Assembly (NCBI GenBank): GCA_033439795.1
Contig: JAUTDP010000002.1
Location: 2,480,001 to 2,544,000 of the forward strand
Direction of reading: 5' to 3'
Length of the DNA: 64,000 nucleotides
From: Sordaria brevicollis
Taxonomy: Eukaryota > Ascomycota > Sordariomycetes > Sordariales > Sordariaceae
Positions within the stretch are counted from its first letter, which is position 1. Every line of letters begins with the position of its first letter. The notes beneath the pieces are model-generated. The model ran no database searches. It saw only the letters and a program-made list of their open reading frames with translations, and was not told where the DNA came from. Positions 46,270-57,830 of this stretch are shown here, piece after piece. The position numbers and the translations under genes were made by a program.

Positions 46270-47840
46270 CAACAATTAGCAAGTTGTTTTTCCTGTCTTC
46301 TTTGGTGCATGCCGTAGCTCAATTCACACTTGAGATCATTTTAACTTGAAGAACACGATAGTCTCTCACCACAACAACGTGTGGAAATGACGTCTTGCTT
46401 AACAACCGGCTATGCCTCTGTTGTGATTGGAAAAGGATGAAATGGTTATCGCCCGGGATATATATGAATATGCCGTGAATATATGAAATCTGAATTTGAA
46501 GTAAATAGCCAGAGACGGGATGAAGGACCTCAACCTCGTGTGGTTGGCGGACCTTGTTCGACGCGGGATGAGAGGGAGCTGGTATGGCCATATAAGGATC
46601 TTCGCCTGCTTTAGGCTAATCAAGGTGGTTTCTTGAAAAAGCTCCCGAAACATGAAGTCTTGTCCAGATTATAGCCCGAGTAGGAAAACTGGAATGAAAA
46701 CGGGATGTAAGGGGTTCCGCTCACTTATGCCATCTTGGCATTGCTTCAAGTCTGGTGTATAAGTGAAGAGCTCCCGCAAGGCGAAAGATGCGTGTCCATC
46801 TATGTTTTCTCTCTTCTCTAGAATCTTGTTAGCACATGAATCTGACACCGGAAGGGCAAGTAGTTATTTGGTTGTCGTGTGAGATCTCTCTCTAATCATG
46901 ACATCGGTGGGTTCAAGTCGTGTCATCGTCTCAAGTACTCTTGCCAGGGGGGCTGTCATCAACCTCATCCAGGTTTTTGATTCTCGCCGTGATGAAGCGA
47001 AGCCCAGGCGGCGACCATGTGGACGAGGACACTCCGTCAAAACATCGAAATGGTAAACAATAATGTAAGTGTCGAGATACTATCAAGCCTCTCATTGGAA
47101 CAAGATTGCTCTCAGAAAGATGGGCCAAGAATGGCCGTTCAGAATCACCATCTCAATTGCCCGTGAAGGTGAAGAGGAAAAAATCAATAGCTGGCTCAAA
47201 ATCACGACAAAGGACCAAAGCTGGTCCGTGCTCCTCTCCAAAATCCCACCACAAACGGCCTGCTTTACACCGAGCGCGGGGTATCTCCAACAGCGGACGC
47301 TCCTCCGCATTGGCGCCAATTCTTCAGGGCTCCGAGGGCCTGGGATTCTCCAATTTCAGGTGTTCTTTCCCTTCAGGCTTCCCGGTCGGGAGGGCGGGAT
47401 CTGAGGTTCTCGAGATTATCCCCTTTACTCCGGCTTTGCAAATGTTGTCCACGGCATCGCTAAATCAGAAGTCTACATATATTTCAAACTTCATCCCACG
47501 GTGTCTGGATCTCCAAATTCCAAACACATCTTTGTAAGCTTGATGTGAGTGAAAGGTCCAGACCAGCCCAAACGGGGCTAGAACGATGAAGCTATTCCGA
47601 GTTGCCCCACCAGATCTTGCGCATCACCAAATGTGGAGGTTTCACAAGCTTTGGAAAACCCCACTTCCCCATCACGACAGCTCCCGTCACAAAAAAGACT
47701 CCGCAATAAACTCTCACTCTCTCTTCTTCAACTCTCTCACACTCATAGCTCCAGCTTCTCTTCACTTTCAACTCAGAGCTCATCAATTCCGTCTCCAACC
47801 TCAACTCACCAGCTCTTCACTACATCAAACCCTCACCACC

Positions 47841-49142
47841 ATGGCGCCCCCAACAACCCCTCCCCCCAAGGGCTCCCTCTCCTCCCACCTTCCCCCCCTC
47901 CTCCTCGGCACCGCAACCTTCAACACGCAATACGTCCCCGACCCTCACTCCCTCCCCTACCGCTCCATCGTCTCGCGCGCCATTTCTTTGGGTGTCACCG
48001 GCTTCGACACATCCCCTTACTACGGCCCTTCCGAACTCCTCCTCGGCGACGCCCTCAACGCCCTCTTCACCACCTCCCCCACCAACCCCGTCCCCCTCCC
48101 CAGGAATGACATATTCCTAGTCACAAAAGCCGGTCGAATCGCCGGTGACGAATTCGACTACTCCCCCTCCTGGATCCGCTACTCCATCTACCGCTCTCTA
48201 CAACGACTACACACCGACTATCTGGACTTGGTGTACATGCACGACGTGGAATTTGTTTCCCCGGAAGAGGTGCTAGAGGCTGTTACCGAGCTGAGAAGAC
48301 TGAGGGATGAGGAGGGGGTGATCAAGTATGTGGGTATCAGCGGTTTCCCGGTTAAGGTCCTGGTGGAATTGGCGGAGATGATTAAAGAAAAAACGGGCGA
48401 GGGACTAGATGCTGTGCTGAGTTATGGGCATTTTACGGTGCAGAATAGGGGGCTTGCTGTTGCTGAGCTTTTGGGACGGGAACAAAAGGAGGAGGGGAGT
48501 TATTTGGAGAGGTTCAAAAAGGCTGGGGTGGAGGTTGTTTTGAATGCGTCCATGTTGGGGATGGGGTTGTTGACGCAACAGGGTATTCCGCCGAACCCGG
48601 AGTCAAAGGAGAGTCCGTTGGTGAAGTGGCATCCTTCGCCGCCTGACCTCAGGATCGCGTGCAAGAAGTTGGGTGAGCTGGCGGCGGAGAAGGGGGAGAG
48701 GTTGGAGAGTGTGGCGATTAGGTGGGCGTTGGAGGAGTGGGCGAGGGTTGGAGCAGAGGCGGGCGTTGGGGTTGATGCTACTACTTCATCTGGGGCAAAG
48801 ATGAAGGTGGGCTCGACGGTGTGTGGAGTTTCGTCTATTCCAGAGTTGGAGGAGACGGTTAAGGAGTGGAATGAGGTGTTGGAAGGGTTGGAGAAGGTGG
48901 CGGCTGCCGATGGCGAGGGAAAGAAGGACGGGCATGGCCGTGTATATGGATCGGAGCGGTCAGAGAAGGTCTTGAAGTTGGTGGAGGATGAGATGTGGCC
49001 GGCTTTGGGCGAATGGGTCGACTTTGCTTGGGCTAGCCCAGGAGAGGGATACGTCAACACCAGGAGGCCCGAGGATAAGGGCAAGGTTCCTGATGATGGC
49101 GTGATAGCTGCGCATGAGGAAAGGGTCAAGAACAAGCAGTAG
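47841..49142 (+). CDS. ara2: Ara2-type NAD-dependent D-arabinose dehydrogenase (aldo-keto reductase)
   Basis: Intronless, 433 residues. Aldo-keto reductase of the Ara2/L-galactose dehydrogenase group. In yeast Ara2 oxidises D-arabinose to the lactone in D-erythroascorbate synthesis. The catalytic tetrad is complete: Asp56 and Tyr61 in GFDTSPYYG, Lys96 in LVTKAGR, and His134 in DLVYMHDVEF. Downstream motifs include KYVGISGFPVKVL and LNASMLGMGLLT. An insertion of about 35 residues (VGAEAGVGVDATTSS region) and an extended C-terminus (about 380-433) make it longer than the roughly 335-residue yeast enzyme. The ATG at 47841 in CACCATGG is the likely start; 85 in-frame upstream codons are leader-like. 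Codons shift from C-rich third positions in the first third to G-rich in the rest, without loss of frame. Confidence 0.9.
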   Translation: MAPPTTPPPKGSLSSHLPPLLLGTATFNTQYVPDPHSLPYRSIVSRAISLGVTGFDTSPYYGPSELLLGDALNALFTTSPTNPVPLPRNDIFLVTKAGRIAGDEFDYSPSWIRYSIYRSLQRLHTDYLDLVYMHDVEFVSPEEVLEAVTELRRLRDEEGVIKYVGISGFPVKVLVELAEMIKEKTGEGLDAVLSYGHFTVQNRGLAVAELLGREQKEEGSYLERFKKAGVEVVLNASMLGMGLLTQQGIPPNPESKESPLVKWHPSPPDLRIACKKLGELAAEKGERLESVAIRWALEEWARVGAEAGVGVDATTSSGAKMKVGSTVCGVSSIPELEETVKEWNEVLEGLEKVAAADGEGKKDGHGRVYGSERSEKVLKLVEDEMWPALGEWVDFAWASPGEGYVNTRRPEDKGKVPDDGVIAAHEERVKNKQ

Positions 49143-50007
49143 ATGCAGTTGTGGGAGAAGGGTGGTAGATGGGCCAAAAGCATGCTAGCGGCATGTGTCG
49201 ATGAATGAAGACCACGATGAACCATCACTCACTGCAACAAATCATCTAGGATACATGCAACCAAGCGAAGCAATCTCGATTAAGCTGGTCTGCCTGTGAT
49301 GTGGTTGAATTGCCTTCCACCAGTGACGTTGAACGTGGTTCTCCACGGAATCCCTTCCGAGTTCTACAAGAAATATTGGCCAAGTAACTTTCATGCCGAT
49401 ATGCCAAACGCAAACGAGAAATGAGAAAATCCTGTGAAAAAGAATCCTCGTTCCCCATGTCCCCTTGCGTCGGAAAAGACTCCATACTCCAAATCGTCGA
49501 TGAAACTTCCGTGGAAACTCCATCAATTCCCATCACTCACTCTTGGCTCTCCCTAAAAGAAAAAAGACTGCCACCGGGAGACTGAATCGACACCGACAGA
49601 CTGATGAAGAGAAAAAGTAGTGGGTAGTAGTAAGAATTGGATTGGATATACAAAATAAATCGGGTGTCCTCCTGCCTAGATGCTTCCTATGGAATCCCCT
49701 CCGCTGCGGGGCGCATACATACGAACAAAACGAATTTGATGGTGTGGTATTGATAATGGTGAGTTATAGCTCCGTCCGATACGCCTAACAGCATTCCCTT
49801 CCTTCCTACTTCACTCCTTCTCCAAACTCGTGATCAGTCTTTCCCTCGCTTTTCCACTACTCCTACGGGCAAGAGCTTAATCTCTTGTAGTTTATACTGT
49901 TTCTATGCTTTCCCTAGCCTGTGTTTGGGGTATCTGCTCCCAGTTCCTGATGAATTTGTTTCCTGTTTCTTCTCTCTTCTTATCTCTTGTAGCCGGCAGT
50001 TGATCAA
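49143..50007. other. Convergent region between Ara2-like and Sip5-like genes
   Basis: 865 nt containing the 3' flanks of both genes. No supported coding or RNA feature. Confidence 0.5.
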
Positions 50008-52652
50008 TCACTGCGTAACCTGCCTGGCGTGTTCCACAGTGGTTTCGTTGCCAACATGTTTCGAATCGCTGTTGGTAGTACTGACGTCCTCGACCGATGT
50101 GGCTGGTGAATCGAGGGTAATCGTGAATTTCGGGGGCTGCGAGTTCATGTCCGACTCCTGCTCCGAAAGGCCCGTGGTCTGCGATTCGAAGACATTCTCC
50201 ACATGCTCGCCAGCACCCTCGCCGGCCTTCGTCGAGTCATCTTGCGTTTCGGTGGCCTGTCCATCAGCATTGATCTGACTGAGACGCCTGCCGGCGTGCT
50301 CGCCCTCAATGCTCACGCCAACTACCTCGGCCAAACTTCTAAAGTTCAACAAGGGCTCTGTGCTGGCGCTTGGATCCCTCTCCTGCTCATCGCCGTCCTC
50401 GCTAACTCCGGAACGACCGCCTAGACTGAGACCACTGCCGCGAGGATCCTGGAGGTTAGAGGGCGGCACATAGCTGCCCTGGTTACTTTCTACCACAGAC
50501 GACGAGACCGACGAGGCACTGCTCATCTGGCGAAGATGCGACGGTCCAACAGTCGGCTGGGGAGAGGGGATAGGACGACCGGAAGGCGAGGCGGCAGAAG
50601 AAGAAGCGTCGCCTGCACTCCGGTCAACCCCCTTGCCCTTATCCTTGGTGTTCGAATCCGCCGCTAGCGTTCCGGGAGCTGCTGGCGACGACATGGCGGC
50701 GCCCGTGGATGCCATAGCGCTGGCTACGCTGGCTTCGACTCGGAGGTTGCTGGCAGCACTATTTCCACGCTTCCTACCGAAACTCAGCCCAGGTAGACTC
50801 AGACTACTTCCACTAGCCGAGCTGTGTCCACTGCGGTTTGCCTCATAGGGTCCGCCCTGTTTCGCTGCGGCTTTGGCTGCTGCCTTTTCTGCCTTTTTCT
50901 CCGCCTTTTCCCGTTCCTTCTCGCGTTTCTTTGCCTCCTTTTGCTCCTCCTTCTCGGCCTTCTTCTTGCGCTCCTCCTCCGCAGCCAACGACAAGCGGAT
51001 AGCTTCCGCGAACATCATCTCTTCAAGATCTTCCAACCGGCTCCGTCGTCGATCTCCATTGCCACCAGATCCAGCTGTGTTAGCCGTGGCACCAGCAGTA
51101 GCAGGGTTCGCCGGGCTGGTACCCCTATTCTCATCGCCGTTCCCAGGAGTAGCCGAAGCCGACCCGGAGCCTCCGGTGTTCCTACGCCCGAAGCGGCTCC
51201 TAAGCGCACGGGACTCGTTGTTATTCATCATGAACGCCGCTGTGTGCAAGGCAGTAGCGGCGGCAGCGCGTCTGGCCAGGTGCGCCCGTGCGGCCTGCAG
51301 CTTGTTTGCCCATTCTGGCCGGACTCTATCCGTCAGAACGACATTGGGTGCGTTGGCAGATAATGACTGGTTGCGACGGCGACCACCTGGCGACGTGACA
51401 CCGGGAGAGAGTGACCCTGAGTTGACCGAGCTTTCGGATGACATGGCTGCGCTTGTGCTTCCAAGAGCAAGGGGTGAGATGGCATAGGCCAGGCCACGGC
51501 GGAATGGCGGCGGCTCGTAAGTAACGCCAAAGTCGGGTTGCGTGCAATAGGGGCAGCAAGCAGGCTCGGATACCAGGAGCCCGGCGGATTCCTCGGGGTT
51601 ATTATTCGGGTCGTTTTCGTTGTGTCCTTCTGGGAAATGCGGATCCGGCCGCTTGATCTGAACGAAGCACTCGCTGCAAATGGGCTGGTCGCAGCAGCGG
51701 GTGTGGTTCAGGTATGGTGGGTATGTGAGGAAGCAGATCGGGCATTCGCTAGCGTTCTTGTAGAGAAAGACTTCTAGGGGTTGTCCGTTGACGAAGGGGT
51801 CGTTGGGCAGCATGATTTCGCGGGGCGCAATTTCCGTACTTGAAGCATTGCGTGAACTTCCTCCTCCCAGCACCGCTGCAATGGCCTTACCTCGCGACGG
51901 TTTGAAAGGTGAGCTGCTTCCCTTGCCTGGGCCTGGAGATGGTAGCGCAGAGCCAGGATTGGATGCGCTATGCTCCGAAGTTGTGGACTGGCTGCGGCCG
52001 CCTATCGGGACTGTGAGGTGGTTGATATTCGAGGTCCCTTCAGACGGCGAGGCGGGTGAGAGCGGTCGTGGGATCAAGTCATCTGGGGGCGTTTCGCCGG
52101 CAGCGGGAATAGGTAGGCCTCGTGCGGCAGCGATAATCTGAGGCTCGGTCCAGTTCTCGTCGACGTCGTTTAGGCCTCGCCAAAAGGGAGCAAGCTTACG
52201 CTCAATCTGTGGGTGGAAGATAACGGATTAGCAATGCCCAGTGACTGGAGTTTTGAGCGCGCGCATACCATCAACTGCCTCACGATCTGTTTGTTAAAAT
52301 CCTCGGGTCCAACGTAGGTGCCCATGGTGACAAGATAGCCACCGTCGACATGCTCCTCCTTCATGCTCCGCTCGCGCTCCTGAAGCCGGGCAACCCGCTC
52401 CTTCTCCAGCCTCCTGGCCTCCCTTTCCTGCTTTGTTTCCCTGCGTTCATGATGCTCGGCACGCGAACTTGAGCCTCCAGCGGCGCGGCTCAACAATTCG
52501 GTGATATCGTGTCGGGTGTTGCGATTCCTCCTGGATGACTCCCTGCCGGACTGTGTTGAGGAGCCTACACCGGCGGCATCGAGGGCAGAGTGGAGGCCAC
52601 GGCGGCCGCTGTCATCACCGCCGCGGGACTCCTTTGTGTTTGCGTTTCCCAT
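50008..52652 (-). CDS. sip5: Sip5-like RING-type protein
   Basis: Exons 52652-52269 and 52206-50008 (62-nt intron, GTATGC to CCACAG) give 860 residues. Budding yeast Sip5 binds the Snf1 kinase and the Reg1-Glc7 phosphatase, linking to glucose signalling. The N-terminus MGNANTKES is a strong N-myristoylation motif (Gly2, Ser at position 6-9), as in fungal Sip5. The stretch [39 protein letters not shown] runs across the exon join and is family-typical. A zinc-binding region contains CPICFLTYPPYLNHTRCC, CSECF and CCPYC, a RING-like arrangement. A Lys/Glu coiled coil lies near 480-530. The rest is Ser/Gly/Pro-rich and probably disordered. It may act as a membrane-tethered adaptor or E3 ligase; this is inference. 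Confidence 0.9.
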
Positions 52653-55600
52653 GATTTTGTTGACGACAGGCGCTGATGTGACCCGCCGGGGGCCGATAAG
52701 AGATGGTACGCAGAATGGGTCGAGGTGACGGGGTTTATCGAGGTGGTCTTGTCGAAAGAAAGGCGGGAGGTGGTGCGTTCGTTCCCGGCTGGCGGGGGGG
52801 CGCTAATCACAATGACGGAGCAGATCACAGCCAAGCCAGGGCAGCCAGCAGCAGCACCAGCAGCCGCGTGCAGTGGGTGCGCTAGGTGGATGCTCCCGTC
52901 CGCTCGGTTAGGTTGTTGTCAAATGTCAACAAGCTTCAGTGCGCGGGGCGGACCGGGTACGGTGGCAGGGTGGAGAGAGAGAGCCACACGACGACGGCGA
53001 CGACGGTAGGGTAAGGTCGGCAAGATATGTAATCAGAGTTTGAGATTTCGGGAATGCGATCGCAGGGCTACGAAGGGAAAGAGGAAGCGAAGCAGTCGAC
53101 CTAAGAATTCGGGGTCCGGGATGGGATTATTTTTCGCACTCCGCAATTGACGGGATCGATGCAAAAGGTTAAAGAGAACTTGAGCAGAAAAGCAAGGCAC
53201 GGTGGTGACCGGAGGGCCGTCGTTGCCGGAGATGGCGGAGCTGTCGGTGCGTTTAGATCCAATGGGGTTGTGCTACAGCACGCGCGCTCATCCTGGCGGC
53301 GTCCAACGAGAAGCTGCTGTCAGTCGCCCTGGAAGCAGAGAAACCGAGTGTGATCTGGGGGCGGATGGAGCGATCTCCGGCAGAGGGGTCCAACCGAATC
53401 GAGAGTGTCCGATGGGGATGTTCCAGTTCTCTTGTATACTTGGGAGTCTATCACATCAAAGTGGGAAGATGACGGACAGGCAGACAGACAGGCGTCGGTG
53501 CCGTGATGAGTGGGTGGATGAGTGGGCGTGCTCGGCTGTGCTGAGTGCTACCTATAGAGAGCCGATAGGTAGATAATGTCAATGACAATCAATGACAATG
53601 ACAACTGAAGAGTGACAACGAAGCGAGCGAGACCGGGCCAGCACAGTCGCTTCAATGTCGTCGGGTCGGATGGCAGCTGTGTGAGGCTGTGAGCGTACAG
53701 CGAGGGTTGGTAGTGTAAGTCTAGGTCTCACGTAGAGCCCGCTGACAGGAACAATAACAGATCTGGAATCTCAACTCCCGTCGCTGTCTATGAACGGGGA
53801 CGGATAAGAAAAACAGAACAACCTCAAGACAAAAAAAGTTTGCTTTCTTTGCATGAATGAATGCGGGAATCGCTCACAAGAGAACCGTGACTTCGAAACT
53901 GGGAAGTGGGATCCTTTGGTTGTGCCAAGTGCCAAGCGAGGACTGTAGAGACGGGGAAGTCCACTCACCTGCCTGCTGCACACAATTGACACCACCACCT
54001 CCCGTCATTCATGCTCGCCCGCTTCAACCGCCTTTGCGAAATCCTGCGCTGATGAGGTCGGTCGGGGTTAAGTGAGGGTCTGGGCCTCATAATCGTCCCG
54101 AGGGTTACGTATGTGCTGCATGGCATCAGATTGCCTGCCGGTGGGCGAAACCCCTTGATTGATAAACATTATCGCTGCCGTCATCTCTGTCGCAGATCAT
54201 CAATCACTCACCAACAACATCATCAGCAGTTATTCATATCCCGTTTGGTTCATGTATCGAGCAATCAATCAATCCTCGAGATTGAGAGGCTTGAGCAATG
54301 GTTTTGTGGTCTTTTAAGACCGGATGTTCTGATGAAAGTATGGTGTCTCTCTGCTGACGCACTCTGCTAGTGCACTAACAGGAACTCACCAAAGACTTAA
54401 GACATGGACTATATCCGACTAACAGCTCCCGCAGCAGCACTAGTGTATCATTAAGCCAACATCTCTCGATAGAGCAAGATTTCTTGACACTCTTCTCGCA
54501 TTCACGCCCTGTTATCACAACCCAGTGATTGTCTGTTTCATAGGCTTGGAAGTGATCCCTTCAGCCTGTTTTCGAGAATGGACAAGCGGGTATGACACAG
54601 AGAAGTGAAGCAGATCATTTAACCCAGCGCCCTGTCGAGCTTTGTAACCGAGCAAAAACAACAACGACGACTTTGACATTAAGTATCAAATATACCTAGA
54701 ACCAAGATCTTCTCAAAATGATGGGTCACCGAGCGCACGCTCTTGTTTTCCAGCCGTACTCACTTATCTACAGCATCGTTTACGGGGAAACCTTAGCAAG
54801 CCAGCTCGTCCTTCACATGCTATGCTTCGACCTTTGCCAATCTGCCTTAAAAATAACATCGTTTCCATATTAAATGGGGGTCAAAAAAAAGGCTTGGCAA
54901 ACACACAGGGCCGTGGCTCACTAGGTGATGCAAGCTAAATGTTCTTTGACATAGGAGCTCCCAAAGTGTTTGTTCGCAAGGCGGGCTTGCAGACTCTGTC
55001 GTGTCATGTGTCACCAAGTGAGCGGAAATACCGTAAGCTCACGAGAGTTACCTACTTACTATGTATCATACTTGGAACGAGGTCACGAAATGGGAAACCA
55101 AGCTCGTACCCCATGTTCGCATCGTCCAAGTCAATACAGGTTGTTTGCCGACGACATCTCATGTGGTCCAGTGGTAAGTCGAAGTCTAAGTGTATGCCCT
55201 CGTTCTTCAAAGATCTGTATCTCAGACACGCACTCGCGTAGTATAAATGGTGGTCGGGAGAACGTATGAAGACTGATAAGACTAACAAATGAGACTCGCA
55301 ACATAAACCCCCCACCTAGCCAACTCTCTACCCCTGGCTAGATGGACATGATACCTTGGTTGCTACTACATGGGGTGTCAATCGAAGAGGAATATGTATA
55401 ATCATCAAGTTAACTTCTCACTTTGGCCGTCATATCGGGCCACCAACTCACACCTCCAATCAATTCGGAACCACATATCACACGGACAGAAGGATCTCTA
55501 ATCCAAGGAGATTGTGTGTTCAGATGGAGCAGTCCATCCTGTCAAACCTCGAAGTATCTTATGCGTGCGAATAGTTGAACTCGTTGCTTGATGATAATGA

Positions 55601-57830
55601 TAGAGAACAAGGTTAAAAAAAAAAAAAAAAAAAAAAGCAAGCGGATGTCATGAGGAGTACTTCGCCGATAGCAAGTATAGAAAATTGTCGAATTTGCAGA
55701 TTTGCATCCAGTTGCCAGAACAGCAGGCGGATGGATGTGTTCCAGAGTCTGCCTACCATAACTCGTAGGTGGCACTTTGCAACTTGTAGACTTTCCGCTT
55801 ATTCACCTTTTACAACAACCTTCAGCGGTTGCCCCCTTCTTGATAATTCTCTATTGTGTCTTGAACTCTAGCTTTCAAAACATTTTTTACTCTATCTTTT
55901 GGAGAAAACCGAGTGGGCATAACGTCCATGGCCGAATGGATTTTGCGCCTGCCCCTTACTTATATACAAGCATGGGCTTATGCTGCTGTATCTTTCCACT
56001 TCGCATCAGACATTATTGACACATACAATCAGGATCGCTCAAGAATGCATGTATGGGAAGCATGTAGCATGCAAGTTCAAAACTGCTCTCATTCTGCAGA
56101 AGAGCCTCACTTCATCTCGCGGGTTGAGATTCTTTTATGAAAGGAAGGACTTGAGACCTCGCCGTTGTTAACTTCCTTCTCTTGTTCCCCTGAGGCAGGC
56201 TTTCCGGATATTCTCTTGTGAAGAGCGACCTGATTGCCTCCTCAACTAAGGACTTGAAAGAAAATAGTGTTTTTGCAACCAAATACCGAAGTCTCGCTGT
56301 CAATTGCTTGAAGTGAGAAAGATAGCTAAACTTGCGCCGGTTTCGGTATGCAGAAGCCAGATAACATGTGCTAAACGTCAACAAGTAGTAAAACCACATG
56401 GAGTTATCACACTTCACAAAATCATCATCCCGGTGCTAGGAGTTAGAGCTTCCTGAATTAACGTTTGATGCGCGGTGCAGCATGTGATGCACCCACACAC
56501 ACACCATCATATAGTATGACGTCCTGCGATCTCGGCTGTTGTGCACCAACAGTGACGCATGTGGGAAGTATTACGACCGTATGTGTATTACTCATAGAAT
56601 GGCAGAGCCGTTGAAGATGGAAATAAAGACGGGCGGTAGAGATCTCAACTTTGAAACGTCCTGAACTGGGTTTGAACAGATCCTTGATGGTTGGTGAGGG
56701 ACTTCCCTGGAGTCAGTCTGTCATCACCTGGATGGGAACCTCAACTTGACGGTTGCCGGCGCAGACCTGGTGCATATGAAAATGAGCCGGGTCTCTACCT
56801 CTTGATATTCTCTTTTAAACCGCGGAATTTTTACCTCTCCGTCAACTTGATAAAGTCGGTCAATTCAACACTCCATGGCTCGCTTGAACATTATTTCGGC
56901 TCCAAGTCGATAAGATCCCAACACCAAAGCGCCCGTCATGATCCGCAAACGTGCGTGCCGTCCGAGTATGTACCAGGACTTGGTAAAAACGTGGTACTCC
57001 GTCAAATTATATCGGTTCCAGGCCCGCGGTATGTGTGTGCTGTGCTGTGTGTAATCTATCCGCGGTCCCGTCCGTCCGTATTCTCGGACCTGGGCCGCGG
57101 TCTGTCATCAAGGTTTCAATTTCATTTTTGAAACCATCGAAGAGAACACGAACCGATTGGACTTCGTTCGGTCAGGAATTTGGAAGTGTTTTCGTTTTCG
57201 TTCTGGAATCTTTTAGGGGCTCCAGGGCAAAGCCAAGTCGCTAGAGTCGCCCAAACACAGCAGTAGAAGCGATGGCCGAAAAGGGAAATGTGAGCCGCAA
57301 GCGAACGACTTCGGGCGAGGAACTTGTGCTTGTGCTTGTGAAAGTGCGAAAACGGTGAGGATTGGATGTACCCAGTACTTTTTGAGCGTCGGTTTCGGTA
57401 TCGTATTCGGTTTGTGAGACCTGGATAGTCCCTGATTGGCTCAAGATCGAGGCTTCTGTACGGCCCGGCAGGGATGGAGATGGAACAAGGTTAAGATGCT
57501 GTGGGGAGTTTCCGGTTTCCGGTGGAGGCGAGACAAAGCTGATCATCGAAGCATCTGTGGAGTTTTTTTTTTCTTGAAGATTTCGAAGTTGGCTGATGTG
57601 ATGTGAAGATGGAGACTGGACTGTTGCCGCAGGATCACCCTGATGAATCATGGTAACGACGAGATGAGAATAATCGGTGAGAAGAACTCGATACGCGTAA
57701 ACTAGAGAATGCCTGTCATGAGTCGATAAGCTTTTTGCAGTTAGTACACTCTCCCCCTGGTTTGATTGCTAGCGCGGTACTTGCGGGGCGCCTAGAAAGA
57801 AAAAACAGGGGGTTCAAACCAATAAAAATA
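52653..57830. other. 5 kb gene-poor region next to RIP-mutated DNA
   Basis: No frame here resembles a known protein. The left 1 kb is G/C-rich with purine repeats and should include the Sip5 promoter and a long leader. From about 53.6 kb on, composition is ordinary and ORFs are short and overlapping. A 136-codon minus ORF at 57241-57651 is Ser/Thr/Pro rich and cannot be confirmed. I found no tRNA or 5S rRNA signature by eye. Confidence 0.5.
55615..55636 (+). repeat. A22 homopolymer tract
   Basis: Twenty-two consecutive A residues in intergenic DNA. It could be a simple tract or the tail of a retroposed transcript, but no gene-like sequence or target-site duplication is obvious upstream. Confidence 0.9.

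Larger units (their letters stand above)
45788..47840. other. Divergent region between AA8 and Ara2-like genes
   Basis: 2.05 kb with no supported gene. It contains two TATATAACCCG elements that form inverted repeats (separate entries) and a TATAAG close to the AA8 start. Confidence 0.5.

Noticed and set aside
46905..46925. GGTTCAAG-like T-loop, possible tRNA
   Set aside because: No matching acceptor stem, D arm or anticodon arm at the right distances.
57241..57651. 136-codon minus-strand ORF next to the RIP tract
   Set aside because: Low-complexity Ser/Thr/Pro sequence without a domain. Not enough support to call a gene.
57740..57815. CCCCCTG and TGGTTTGA runs flanking the left RIP edge as a possible transposon terminal inverted repeat
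   Set aside because: The two short matches occur in different order on the two sides, so they do not form a true inverted repeat.
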